DNA of 30,875 bases from DATKZH01 sp964475955 (GTDB lineage Bacteria > Planctomycetota > Planctomycetia > Pirellulales > Thermoguttaceae). The position numbers and the translations under genes were made by a program. Below the pieces are notes generated by a model. It ran no database searches. It saw nothing but the letters and a program-made list of their open reading frames with translations, and was not told the DNA's origin. Positions 16,449 to 23,782 of the stretch are shown here, one piece after another. Every line of letters starts with the position of its first letter. The stretch's first letter is position 1. The stretch covers positions 1 through 30,875 of the forward strand of contig CAYYZY010000088.1 of the NCBI GenBank assembly GCA_964475955.1, given 5' to 3'.

Positions 16449-16533
16449 GGTGAGCACCGGCCACCGAAAAGTGGAGTAGGGTCGGCACCGCCCGCCAAAA
16501 AGGCTGCCGTGCGGTGGGCCGTGCCCAGCCTAC
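16440..16533. repeat. Tandem 31-bp repeat and imperfect palindrome
   Basis: Two 31-bp copies stand head to tail at 16440-16470 and 16471-16501, with about 26 of 31 bases identical; each begins GTGGAGTAGGGT. The first copy contains the last codons and stop of the amidohydrolase gene. The second copy also forms an imperfect inverted repeat (17 of 21 bases), 16476-16496 against 16513-16533. The far arm contains the stop codon of the minus-strand 93-residue gene. The GTAGG...GGGCACGGCCC pattern resembles a common planctomycete repeat. Confidence 0.65.
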
Positions 16534-16811
16534 CGCTCGTCGGCGCACTCGGCGACCGCCTGGATGCAGTGGAGGTACTGGCGGACTTGGGCGAGGTTGC
16601 CGGTTTCCAGGGCGGAGAGGGCGTCCTGGGCCAGGCGCGCGGTTCGGCGCCAGACGCGGGGCTGGACGGATCGAGGATCGTTGCCCCTGCCCGCATTCCG
16701 CCCGCCGCGCTTCTTGCCGGTCCGCGATTTCGGGCCCCCGATGGCCGCCTTCCTGCCCAAGCCGGACTTCTTCTTGGTCGACCCCTTGCCCGTCGCCTTC
16801 CGCTTCGCCAT
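16530..16811 (-). CDS. Small basic protein with histone-like tail (93 aa)
   Basis: A 93-residue protein whose first half is very rich in Lys, Arg and Gly (MAKRKATGKGSTKKKSGLGR, then KSRTGKKRGGRNAGRGN). The second half is a folded-looking helical segment (RRTARLAQDALSALETGNLA, QVRQYLHCIQAVAECADE). The tail suggests binding to nucleic acid, as in histone H1-like bacterial proteins, but no named domain is seen. ATG 16811 has AAGGGGA about 8 bases upstream; the open frame continues upstream, but that part is not protein-like. It is convergent with the amidohydrolase gene, and the gap between them is the repeat at 16440-16533. Confidence 0.7.
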   Translation of the reverse strand: MAKRKATGKGSTKKKSGLGRKAAIGGPKSRTGKKRGGRNAGRGNDPRSVQPRVWRRTARLAQDALSALETGNLAQVRQYLHCIQAVAECADER

Positions 16812-17031
16812 GCCCGATCCCCTTAGTGCATCAGAGTGCAAGCATACCCCCCAATGGCATGCTGCTTGGGACCTCCGGCCCGGAAGTGGGGGCGGGATAT
16901 TCTTCCCCGCGCACTTCCGAGGGGTGCCAACGAGGCATCTGCTTCCACCCAAAAGGGGCGCCCGCCCTGATGGGCAGATCGCACGGAAGGTGCATCTTCC
17001 TGGCGTGTTATCGCCGGAGAGTTGACGTTCG

Positions 17032-17907
17032 TCAACCCTGGGGGACCAGGCGGATCTCGAAGAGCTTCGGCCAGAGCTTGCCGGTGACGAACAGGCGCTT
17101 CGCCTTGGGATCGTAGGCGATGCCGTTGAGGACCGCGTCGACGTTCGTTCGTTCGGCCGGCTTCAGCAGGCCGGCCAGGTCGATCCACCCGACGACCCGG
17201 CCATCGGCGGGGGAGATCCGGGCGATGCGTTCGCTGCCCCACACGTTGGCGTAGATTTCGCCTTCGACGTACTCCAGCTCGTTGAGCTGATCGACGCGGC
17301 GGTTGCCGTCGCGCACGGTGACCGTGTCGACCACGCGGAACGTCTTGGGGTCGAGGAATCGCAGCGTGGCCGAGCCGTCGCTGAGTACCAGGCGCCGGCC
17401 GTCGTGCGTGATGCCCCAGCCCTCCCCCCGGTAATGAAATTGGCCCAGGCGCTTGAAGGAGTGCCGATCGTAGACGAATCCCACGCGGCTCCGCCACGTG
17501 AGCTGCACGATCCGGTCGCCCCAGATGGTGATTCCCTCGCCGAAGAGCCTCGGCTCAAGGGGCGCGTGCTTGACCACCTTGCCCGACTCGAGGTCCACCT
17601 GGCGGAGCGACGACCGGCGATACCGGCCCGTGCCTTCGTAGAGGAAGCCGTCGGCGAAGGCCAATCCCTGGCTGAACGCATCGGGGTCGTGCGGATAGAC
17701 GTTGACCACTTCGTAGCCGAAGACGGGCGTTTTCGAGGCTTGCCGGTTGGCCCGGCCGGCCAAGGTCCAGCCCAGCACGGCGCCCGCGCCCACCACGGCC
17801 AGAAGCGCCCAGCGGCGCCCCGTCCACCGGATCCGGGCAGCGCGAGGTTGCGGCGGGCGCGCCGGCGGTTCTTCGCGGCGCGCCTGGCGTGGTTTGCGTC
17901 GGCCCAC
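17032..17907 (-). CDS. Glutaminyl-peptide cyclotransferase (beta-propeller type)
   Basis: About 291 residues from GTG 17907, in the plant/bacterial-type glutamine cyclotransferase family (PF05096). This family converts N-terminal Gln of peptides to pyroglutamate and has a five-bladed propeller. A basic N-terminus is followed by one membrane anchor (WALLAVVGAGAVLGWTLAG), so the enzyme domain is probably in the periplasm. Typical stretches are YPHDPDAFSQGLAFADGFLY, EGTGRYRRSSLRQVDLESGK, FGEGITIWGDRIVQLTW, GEGWGITHDGRRLVLSDGSA, LNELEYVEGEIYANVW and VLNGIAYDPKAKRLFVTGKL. The start is uncertain; a TTG at 17994 would add 29 residues but is less likely. The family assignment is strong. Confidence 0.92.
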   Translation of the reverse strand: MGRRKPRQARREEPPARPPQPRAARIRWTGRRWALLAVVGAGAVLGWTLAGRANRQASKTPVFGYEVVNVYPHDPDAFSQGLAFADGFLYEGTGRYRRSSLRQVDLESGKVVKHAPLEPRLFGEGITIWGDRIVQLTWRSRVGFVYDRHSFKRLGQFHYRGEGWGITHDGRRLVLSDGSATLRFLDPKTFRVVDTVTVRDGNRRVDQLNELEYVEGEIYANVWGSERIARISPADGRVVGWIDLAGLLKPAERTNVDAVLNGIAYDPKAKRLFVTGKLWPKLFEIRLVPQG

Positions 17908-18037
17908 GGCCAGCTCAAATTGGGGGGAAGGGGGTGCCAAACGACTCGCGAGGTCCACAAGCGCAAGGATACGAAAATCGCCGCCGCGACGCAACGTCGA
18001 CGCACGACGAGCCCTCGCCTCCCCGACCAGCCGCCTG

Positions 18038-18066
18038 TTTTCAAGGCGTGGGCCTTCGGATACACT
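18038..18066 (+). promoter_or_regulatory. Candidate promoter for secreted propeller gene
   Basis: TTTTCA (18038-18043), a 17-bp spacer and TACACT (18061-18066) precede the gene starting at 18143 by 76 bp, in the divergent gap after the cyclotransferase gene. Confidence 0.4.
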
Positions 18067-18142
18067 GGAGGAAACGGGGCCTTAGCGCCCGGCCGAGCCG
18101 CCCATTGGCGAGTTCAGGCGACGTGGACTTCCGGCGAGGTGA

Positions 18143-18928
18143 ATGATGAGCAAGTGGACGACGATGGCTTGGGCGCACGTGGGGCTTCTTGCGGCGGCGG
18201 TCCTGGTGTCGGGGCCGCGCGGGGCCTCGGGCGACGTGGTGTGCGAAGGGACCTACGGCGGGCATTTGCAGGGGATCGCGGTCGATCCGGCGGGAAACAT
18301 CTACTGGTCGTTCACCGTGGCGATCGTCAAGACCGATCCCGACGGCGAGGTGCTCGAGCGCGTGAGCGCGCCCAGCCACCAGGGCGACGTGACCTTCCAC
18401 GACGGCAAGCTGTACTGCGCCGTCAACCTCGGCCAGTTCAACCGGGAGGCCGGCCACGCCGACAACTGGGTCTACGCGTTCGACGCAGGCGACCTGTCGC
18501 TGGTGGCGAAGCACCGCGTCCCCGAGGTGGTCCACGGCGCCGGCGGCATGGCGCACCACAAGGGCTCGTTCTTCGTCGTGGGCGGCCTGCCCGAAGGATA
18601 TGAGGAGAATTACGTCTACGAGTACGACGCGAAGTTCCGCTTCGTCCGGCGACACGTGATCCGAAGCGGTTACACGAAGTTGGGGATCCAGACGGCGTGC
18701 TACGCCCACGGCTTCTGGTGGTTCGGCTGCTACGGCAACACGCTTTTGAAGACCGACGAGTCGTTCCGGCTCGTGGGCAAGTACGACCTCGATTTCGGCG
18801 TGGGCATCGTGGGACTTGCCGACGGCAAATTGCTCCGTGGAAAAACGTCCCGGCAAGACGGCCGATGGCGGGGGGCGGCGACCGTCGTCTCCACGCCCGG
18901 CGAAAAGCCCGAGGCGGACGCGCCGTGA
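18143..18928 (+). CDS. Secreted propeller-like protein of unknown function
   Basis: 261 residues with a signal peptide (about 1-30, ending GPRGASG). Repeated short beta-rich units resemble NHL or SMP-30-like propellers: LQGIAVDPAGNIYWSFTVAI, HQGDVTFHDGKLYCAVNLGQ, GAGGMAHHKGSFFVVGG and VGIVGLADGKLL. No catalytic or metal motif is recognised. GCGAGGTG lies just upstream of the ATG; ATG at 18146 is an equal alternative. It lies head to head with the glutaminyl cyclotransferase gene, which is also a propeller, but sequence similarity between them is not evident. Confidence 0.8.
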   Translation: MMSKWTTMAWAHVGLLAAAVLVSGPRGASGDVVCEGTYGGHLQGIAVDPAGNIYWSFTVAIVKTDPDGEVLERVSAPSHQGDVTFHDGKLYCAVNLGQFNREAGHADNWVYAFDAGDLSLVAKHRVPEVVHGAGGMAHHKGSFFVVGGLPEGYEENYVYEYDAKFRFVRRHVIRSGYTKLGIQTACYAHGFWWFGCYGNTLLKTDESFRLVGKYDLDFGVGIVGLADGKLLRGKTSRQDGRWRGAATVVSTPGEKPEADAP

Positions 18929-19009
18929 GCAACGAGGTCCTTGGTATGGAGTACCCACGGAACCCTGCGGGTTGAGGAATAGCCGCGGAACGACGTCCGC
19001 ATTTGCCGA

Positions 19010-19067
19010 GTAGCAGGCACACTCCGTGTGCAGGCGAGCGGACGGCACACGGAGGGTGGGTTGCTAC
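19010..19067. repeat. Palindromic repeat, CTCCGTGTGC family
   Basis: The inner arms CTCCGTGTGC (19022-19031) and GCACACGGAG (19045-19054) are exact complements around a 13-bp loop. The outer arms GTAGCA (19010) and TGCTAC (19062) also pair. It sits 20 bases before a small membrane-protein gene. Translations of this element (PCAVRSPAHGVCLL) match a pattern I recall in spurious planctomycete ORFs, suggesting a dispersed family. Confidence 0.7.
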
Positions 19068-19086
19068 GCAGTGGAGGTACCGGGCC

Positions 19087-19203
19087 ATGCCTGAGCCCAA
19101 CTACGCGGGGGGCGACCCGCCGGGGCTGTTGAGCCTGATCCTCGGGTCGCTGGTCGTGTTGATTTTGCTGTTGGTGATGCAATCGTGTATCTGGGGCGGT
19201 TGA
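19087..19203 (+). CDS. Small single-span membrane protein (38 aa)
   Basis: 38 codons: a short polar start (MPEPNYAGGDPPG), one strongly hydrophobic helix (LLSLILGSLVVLILLLVM) and QSCIWGG at the C-terminus. A GGAGGT Shine-Dalgarno sequence lies about 9 bases before ATG 19087, which is very convincing. The frame extends upstream through the palindromic repeat, but that part is not real. The stop is 34 bases before the GH99-like gene, so co-transcription is likely. Function unknown; a membrane-anchored partner of the neighbour is only a guess. Confidence 0.65.
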   Translation: MPEPNYAGGDPPGLLSLILGSLVVLILLLVMQSCIWGG

Positions 19204-19237
19204 TCGAGTGGTCGAGACCGTCGAAGGAGTGCGAGAC

Positions 19238-21073
19238 ATGCGAAAAGCTGCCATAGGGTTCCCCGCTGCGCTTGCCGTTCTCTGTGCCGCGATCGCGCCG
19301 GCAGGGGCGCAGGCGGACCTCGACGCCCTGGTCGCCCGGGCGAAAGTCCGCTACACCGAGGTCCCCCGAAAGGTGCTTGCCTTCTACTACCCGTGGTACG
19401 GCAACGCCGAAGTGAAGGGCGGCAGCGGCCGTTGGACGCATTGGTCCGACGTCGATCGCGACCAGCGCCAAATCGGCACCAGCACCCACTACCCGGTCCT
19501 CGGCCCCTACGACTCCCACGACCCCCGCCTGATCGCCAAGCATTGCGCTTGGGCCAAGGAGGCCGGCCTCGACGGCTTCATCGTCAGTTGGTGGGGCTTG
19601 GGCAGCTTCTCGGACCGGGCCATGGAGCCGATCCTGCGTGCCTGCCGGAAAGCCGGGCTGGAGGTCACGGTCTATTACGAGACCGTGCCGCGGCCGACCA
19701 ACGCCGAGGCGGCCGCCGACGACTTGGTCGCCATGCTCGAGCAGTACGCCGAACACCCGGCCTGGCTCCGCGTCGACGGCAAGCCCGTCGTCTTCGTCTA
19801 CGGCCGGGCCGTGGCCGAAATCGGCCTCCAGGGCTGGCTCGACGTTGTCACGCAGGTCAACCGCCGCTACCCGGGCGGCGCGGTCATCCTCGGCGATCGC
19901 CTCAGCCGCTCCTCCGCACGCATCTTCGACGGCATCCACACCTACAACACCGCCGGGCAGCTTCGCGACAAGGAGTTGCCGGAAGTGGAGGAGTGGGCCG
20001 ACCAACGGTACTCCGACTGGGTCGGGATGGCCGACGCCTTCGGGCGTATCAGCACGATCACCGTCATCCCCGGCTACGACGACACGAAGATCCGCACGCC
20101 CGGCCTGGCCGTCGAGCGCTTCGGCGGGGCCTCCTACCGGCACCAATGGGAAGAGGCTAACGAGGCCGACCCGCACTGGATCCTCATCACCTCCTGGAAC
20201 GAGTGGCACGAGGGGAGCGAGATCGAGCCGTCGGAGGAACACGGCGACCAGTACCTGAAGATAACCGCCGAGATGGCCGCCCGATTCAAGGACCGGCCCG
20301 CCCGCTCCCGCCCGAAATCCGCCCAGGGCGCGTCGGGAATCGGCGAGAAGGCGAAGCGGAAGCAGCTCGCCAAGCTGGGCGACGTGAAGATCGGGCTGTT
20401 GCCGGCGCCGCGGCTGTCGGTCGTCTGGCCGCTTCTTGGGCTCCCGAATCGACCCACGCTCCTCTCGTGGAAAGACGTGGCCGGCTGGTCCGACTCGGCC
20501 GCCGACGAGTTCCCGGTGCTCATCTACGCCGCCCACGAGACCTATCAGCACACGGTCGATCAGCCCGGCGACGTCGAGGCGGGCCTGCTCCGCTACATGA
20601 AGGGGGGCGGGTTCCTGGTGGTGCTCCCCAGCGGGCCCATGCCGCTGCTCTACAATCGGAAGCGCGAGGCCGTGGGCACCGGGCGCAAGCTCGGCCTGCC
20701 GCTTTCGGTGGGCGGGCCGGGCGGCGGCTGGGAAGAGCCGCCGGAGGGCGTCGACCTGCGGTTCGTCCAGGTCGGCGATCGCCTGCCGCACGTGCCGCCG
20801 ACCTTCCCGTTCCCCGAACACGGCGACTTGCGCTGGCGCCCGTTCGTCCGCTCGGAGCTGGCCGAGGGCGACCGTTTCATCCCGCTGGTCGAACTCCGCG
20901 ACGCCCAGGGCAAGCACTACGGCGACGCCGTCGCCTACGTCGAGCACAAGGCGAGCCACCCCCGCGGCGGCCGCGTCCTCTACGCCTGGTTCACCCTGCT
21001 CGATTCTCCCCTTGGCGAGCCGCTCCTCTACGACCTGCTGGGATTCGTCGGTGAGATGGTGCACGCCGAATGA
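19238..21073 (+). CDS. Secreted GH99-like protein with C-terminal GATase-like domain
   Basis: 611 residues with a signal peptide (MRKAAIGFPAALAVLCAAIA, cleaved near PAGAQA). The first two thirds are a GH99/GH71-like (alpha/beta)8 barrel: KVLAFYYPWYG near the N-terminus, AGLDGFIVSWWG, and WNEWHEGSEIEPS. In GH99 the catalytic glutamates lie in this last motif, here E322 and E325. GH99 enzymes act on internal mannan or mannose-rich glycans, so a secreted glycan hydrolase is likely, with the substrate unproven. From about residue 400 a second domain follows (EFPVLIYAAHETYQHTVDQP, LLRYMKGGGFLVVLPSG), similar to ThuA or class I glutamine amidotransferase folds. ATG 19238 has GAAGGAG upstream at good spacing. 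Confidence 0.87.
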   Translation: MRKAAIGFPAALAVLCAAIAPAGAQADLDALVARAKVRYTEVPRKVLAFYYPWYGNAEVKGGSGRWTHWSDVDRDQRQIGTSTHYPVLGPYDSHDPRLIAKHCAWAKEAGLDGFIVSWWGLGSFSDRAMEPILRACRKAGLEVTVYYETVPRPTNAEAAADDLVAMLEQYAEHPAWLRVDGKPVVFVYGRAVAEIGLQGWLDVVTQVNRRYPGGAVILGDRLSRSSARIFDGIHTYNTAGQLRDKELPEVEEWADQRYSDWVGMADAFGRISTITVIPGYDDTKIRTPGLAVERFGGASYRHQWEEANEADPHWILITSWNEWHEGSEIEPSEEHGDQYLKITAEMAARFKDRPARSRPKSAQGASGIGEKAKRKQLAKLGDVKIGLLPAPRLSVVWPLLGLPNRPTLLSWKDVAGWSDSAADEFPVLIYAAHETYQHTVDQPGDVEAGLLRYMKGGGFLVVLPSGPMPLLYNRKREAVGTGRKLGLPLSVGGPGGGWEEPPEGVDLRFVQVGDRLPHVPPTFPFPEHGDLRWRPFVRSELAEGDRFIPLVELRDAQGKHYGDAVAYVEHKASHPRGGRVLYAWFTLLDSPLGEPLLYDLLGFVGEMVHAE

Positions 21074-21081
21074 GGCCGCGC

Positions 21082-21140
21082 CGTGGGGCACGTTTCCAAC
21101 GTGCCCGTGGGTTGCAGGCACGTTGGAAACGTGCCCCACG
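21082..21140. repeat. Palindromic repeat, GTGGGGCACGTTTCC family
   Basis: Perfect 24-bp inverted arms (21082-21105 and 21117-21140) around an 11-bp spacer, beginning eight bases after the GH99-like stop codon at 21073. It reads CGTGGGGCACGTTTCC... outward on each side. A related half-site, differing by one base, is at 29129-29151. Its translations (VGHVSNVP-like) are typical of repeated spurious ORFs in planctomycetes, from memory. It could end the upstream transcript. Confidence 0.82.
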
Positions 21141-21232
21141 TCCGGCTTCACGGCCCCCTCCCGAAGGGGGGTTGCTTCTCCTCCGCACCAAGCAAATGCC
21201 GGATTCGGGCTCCCAGTCGCCTCCGGGACGCC

Positions 21233-21261
21233 TTGCCAGCTCCCGGAAATGCGGATAGATT
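21233..21261 (+). promoter_or_regulatory. Candidate promoter for rplM-rpsI
   Basis: TTGCCA (21233-21238), a 17-bp spacer and TAGATT (21256-21261), giving a leader of about 95 bases. It fits the position expected for the ribosomal operon. Confidence 0.5.
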
Positions 21262-21359
21262 ATGGGTTTCCCGCCATCGGGGCAGACCGGGCGGGGCGGC
21301 CCGGACCGCGCGGTAAACACGGAAAACGACTTGGATTGAGCATAAGCGAGTCGGCGATG

Positions 21360-21806
21360 ATGAAGACTTACATGGCCAAACCCCAGGATGTCGAGGCAAA
21401 GTGGTGGCTGGTCGACGCCAATGAGAAGGTCGTCGGACGCCTGGCCAGCGATATTGCCATGATCCTGATGGGCAAGCATCGGCCCACGTATACCCCGCAC
21501 GTCGATACGGGCGACTTCGTCGTCGTGGTCAACGCCGACAAGGTCGTGTTCACCGGCAAGAAGTGGGACCAGAAGACCTACACGCGGTATACCGGATACC
21601 CCGGATTGAGGAGCGAAACCGCGCGCCAACGGGCCGCTCGCAAGCCCGAGAAGATCCTCACCGAGGCGGTCCGCCGCATGCTCCCCAAGAACAAGCTGGC
21701 CCGGAAGATGCTCACCAAGCTGAAGGTCTACACGGGCGATCAGCACCCCCATCAGGCACAGCAACCCGAGCCGATCGATCTCGGCGTGAAGAAACCGGCG
21801 AAGTAG
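21360..21806 (+). CDS. rplM: 50S ribosomal protein L13
   Basis: An early-assembly protein of the large ribosomal subunit, bound to 23S rRNA. The 148-residue length is standard. Conserved L13 stretches are MAKPQDVEAKWWLVDANEKV, VGRLASDIAMILMGKHRPTY, HVDTGDFVVVVNADKVVFTG, KKWDQKTYTRYTGYPG and AVRRMLPKNKLARKMLTKLK, then YTGDQHPHQAQQP. Two adjacent ATG codons (21357 and 21360) are possible; I give the second, but either fits the weak AAGCGAG ribosome binding site. rpsI follows after 83 bases, the usual bacterial rplM-rpsI order. Confidence 0.97.
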   Translation: MKTYMAKPQDVEAKWWLVDANEKVVGRLASDIAMILMGKHRPTYTPHVDTGDFVVVVNADKVVFTGKKWDQKTYTRYTGYPGLRSETARQRAARKPEKILTEAVRRMLPKNKLARKMLTKLKVYTGDQHPHQAQQPEPIDLGVKKPAK

Positions 21807-21889
21807 CGATAATCGAAAGCGAACCCGCCAGTCCGCAGGCCGCGCCCCGATCGAGGGGCGTGTGGACCGACAGATGAAGAAGGTCATCC

Positions 21890-22309
21890 ATGGCAGACGC
21901 GACGATCACTGAGGCAAAGGGCACAAACGACTCCTTGGGCACCGGCCGGCGCAAGTCGTCGATCGCCCGGGTGCGGCTCCGTCCGGGGCAGGGCCGAATC
22001 GTGATCAACAAGCGGCCGTTGGAAGACTATTTCCCTCGCGAACAGCAGCAGACGGCCGTACTCGCGCCGCTGGAATGTACTGAGAGACGCGGCAACGTCG
22101 ACGTCGTCATCCGCGTTCACGGCGGCGGCCTCACCGGTCAGGCCGACGCCTGCAAGCTCGGGATCGCCCGGGCGCTGAAGGTCTACAACGTCGAACTCGA
22201 AGAGGCGCTCCGCGATTCGGGCCTGCTGACGCGCGACAGTCGCTCCAAAGAGCGCAAGAAGTACGGCCTTCGCGGCGCCCGCCGAGGCACCCAGTTCTCC
22301 AAGCGTTAG
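21890..22309 (+). CDS. rpsI: 30S ribosomal protein S9
   Basis: A small-subunit protein whose basic C-terminal tail reaches the P-site tRNA. Its 139 residues include GTGRRKSSIARVRLRPGQGR, IVINKRPLEDYFPRE, VRVHGGGLTGQADACKLGIA-type core (here IRVHGGGLTGQADACKLGIA), RALKVYN, and the tail KKYGLRGARRGTQFSKR, ending in the K-R that the family requires. A short N-terminal extension (MADATITEAKGTNDS) precedes the core. ATG 21890 has AGAAGG upstream. It is transcribed with rplM, and its stop is followed by a GC-rich hairpin at 22321. Confidence 0.97.
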   Translation: MADATITEAKGTNDSLGTGRRKSSIARVRLRPGQGRIVINKRPLEDYFPREQQQTAVLAPLECTERRGNVDVVIRVHGGGLTGQADACKLGIARALKVYNVELEEALRDSGLLTRDSRSKERKKYGLRGARRGTQFSKR

Positions 22310-22320
22310 CCGCCGGGTGC

Positions 22321-22344
22321 CATGCCCACGCTTGCGTGGGCATG
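22321..22344 (+). terminator. Hairpin after rpsI, CATGCCCACGC repeat
   Basis: CATGCCCACGC-TT-GCGTGGGCATG, an 11-bp perfect stem with a 2-nt loop, 11 bases after the rpsI stop. No U-tract follows, so it may stop transcription inefficiently or protect the mRNA end. It is the same repeat family as 2310-2384. The type call (terminator versus dispersed repeat) is an inference. Confidence 0.5.
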
Positions 22345-22402
22345 TTCGCGCAGGTCTCGCAATGCCCCTGCAAGCGCGAGCACGGTACCGCGAGCGGGGA
22401 CA

Positions 22403-23392
22403 CTACGGCCGTATTGCGACTCCCGGCTTGGCGTGACTGCTGAGCCACGCGGCCGCCGCCTCGGCGATCCGTTCGTGGCCCCCCTCGAAGATCGTCACCC
22501 GGGCCTTTCCCGCGGTGCGACGCACGTAGATGGCCCGGCCGAACGTGGGATCCTCTGCCCGATCGCACGGCCGGGGATGGTCGAGGCGCCCGTTTGGACG
22601 GCTGAGCTGCTCGATCTCCTCCTCGCTCACGCCGGGCAGGCCCTGGGCGGCGGCCACCACGTTGAACGCCTCAAGCGTGTGGCGGATCGGCACCGAGCCT
22701 TTGTGGCCGTCGTGCACGCCGGCGCACAGGTCCAGCGGCACGTCGACCGGCCGGGCGAGCCACGTGTTGGGCGAGCGGTCGCGGTACTGCCGGTCGACCT
22801 CGGGACTTTCGCCCGGGGCGCCGCCGCAACTGGCGCGGAGCATCGCGCCGTAACGCGTTTCGGCGTGTCGGGCGTGCCAGGCCGCCAAATCGCTGATCCC
22901 CACCCACGCACTGACGGCGGTCCACCGCTTCGGGTGGCGCCCGGCCATCAGCATGGCCATGTGGCCGCCGCCGGAGGCGCCGGTCAGGTAGATCCGCTTC
23001 GTGTCGACGGCGTAACGTTCGACGACCCAATCCACCGCGTCCAGGATATCCTGCCGGGCCTTCTCCGACCCGCACGCGTCGGGCGAGCTGTTCGGCCCGC
23101 GGAAGTGCGGCCAGAGGTAAATCCACCCTCGCCCGAGCGCCTCGCGTTCCATGGCCGCGTCGCGCTGCTCCACGTCGCCGCTCCAGGTGTGCAGCGAGAC
23201 CAGAAGCGGGGCGGGCGCGCCTTGCCCGTCGAACCCCTCGGAGAGCATCAAATAGCACGGCTGCTCGGTGCCGTCGACGGAACTGGTGACGTGGATCTTC
23301 TCTCGTACCGGAGCGCCGGGCGACACGGCTGCCGAAAGCGTCCAGAGGAGGGCAAACGTGAGAAGAACGGGGATTCGCACGGGGAATTGCAT
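22403..23392 (-). CDS. Secreted alpha/beta-hydrolase (esterase/S9-like peptidase)
   Basis: 329 residues with a signal peptide (MQFPVRIPVLLTFALLWTLS, cleaved near AAVSPG). The alpha/beta-hydrolase core has the nucleophile elbow GASGGG (Ser 140 in TGASGGGHMAML), LVSLHTWSGDVEQRDAAM and LWPHFRGPNSS as the oxyanion side. Plausible acid and His residues lie in GVHDGHKGSVP and EGGHERIAEAAAAWL. This resembles prolyl-oligopeptidase/feruloyl-esterase-like secreted enzymes. It starts six bases after the stop of the DUF5615 toxin-like gene, so it is likely read on the same transcript, an odd partnership. The substrate is unknown. Confidence 0.87.
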   Translation of the reverse strand: MQFPVRIPVLLTFALLWTLSAAVSPGAPVREKIHVTSSVDGTEQPCYLMLSEGFDGQGAPAPLLVSLHTWSGDVEQRDAAMEREALGRGWIYLWPHFRGPNSSPDACGSEKARQDILDAVDWVVERYAVDTKRIYLTGASGGGHMAMLMAGRHPKRWTAVSAWVGISDLAAWHARHAETRYGAMLRASCGGAPGESPEVDRQYRDRSPNTWLARPVDVPLDLCAGVHDGHKGSVPIRHTLEAFNVVAAAQGLPGVSEEEIEQLSRPNGRLDHPRPCDRAEDPTFGRAIYVRRTAGKARVTIFEGGHERIAEAAAAWLSSHAKPGVAIRP

Positions 23393-23398
23393 GTCGCT

Positions 23399-23773
23399 TC
23401 ACTCCGGTTTCCCGATGGGCAGCGCTCGAATTCGAAGGCGGCTCTCTTCAACAACGACGATCGCGCCCTCACGCAGGGGGGTATCCGACTGTTCCAACGC
23501 GATCGCCAGCCGCTTGATCACGTGGTCGGCGCGCGTATTGCGAAGCCGGAACACGATGACGCTCGCGACTTGGCCGCTTGCCATCGCCGCCAGTTCCCCG
23601 AAATCGAGGTCGAACGTCACGACGATTCGGTCTTCGGCAATCGCTTTCGTGAAGACCTCGCCGTTGGGCAGCCGTTGAAGCGCTTCATCGCGCAGATGGA
23701 CACAGTCGTGACCCTGACTGCGAAGCCAGTCCAGGACCTTGAGAGAGACGCCCATGTCGCAAAGCAGTCGCAT
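23399..23773 (-). CDS. DUF5615 PIN-like protein (probable toxin)
   Basis: 124 residues. The N-terminus MRLLCDMGVSLKVLDWLRSQ and the core FTKAIAEDRIVVTFDLDFGE are typical of the DUF5615 PIN-like family. Asp 6 and the D-x-D-F-G-E segment are plausible metal-binding acids of an RNase active site. Members are usually encoded just after a DUF433 gene, as here, with 9 bases between. The pair is predicted to be a type II toxin-antitoxin module; activity has not been shown for this protein. AAGGG lies about 8 bases before ATG 23773, inside the end of the DUF433 gene's 3' region. Confidence 0.88.
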   Translation of the reverse strand: MRLLCDMGVSLKVLDWLRSQGHDCVHLRDEALQRLPNGEVFTKAIAEDRIVVTFDLDFGELAAMASGQVASVIVFRLRNTRADHVIKRLAIALEQSDTPLREGAIVVVEESRLRIRALPIGKPE

Positions 23774-23782
23774 GGGGCACCC

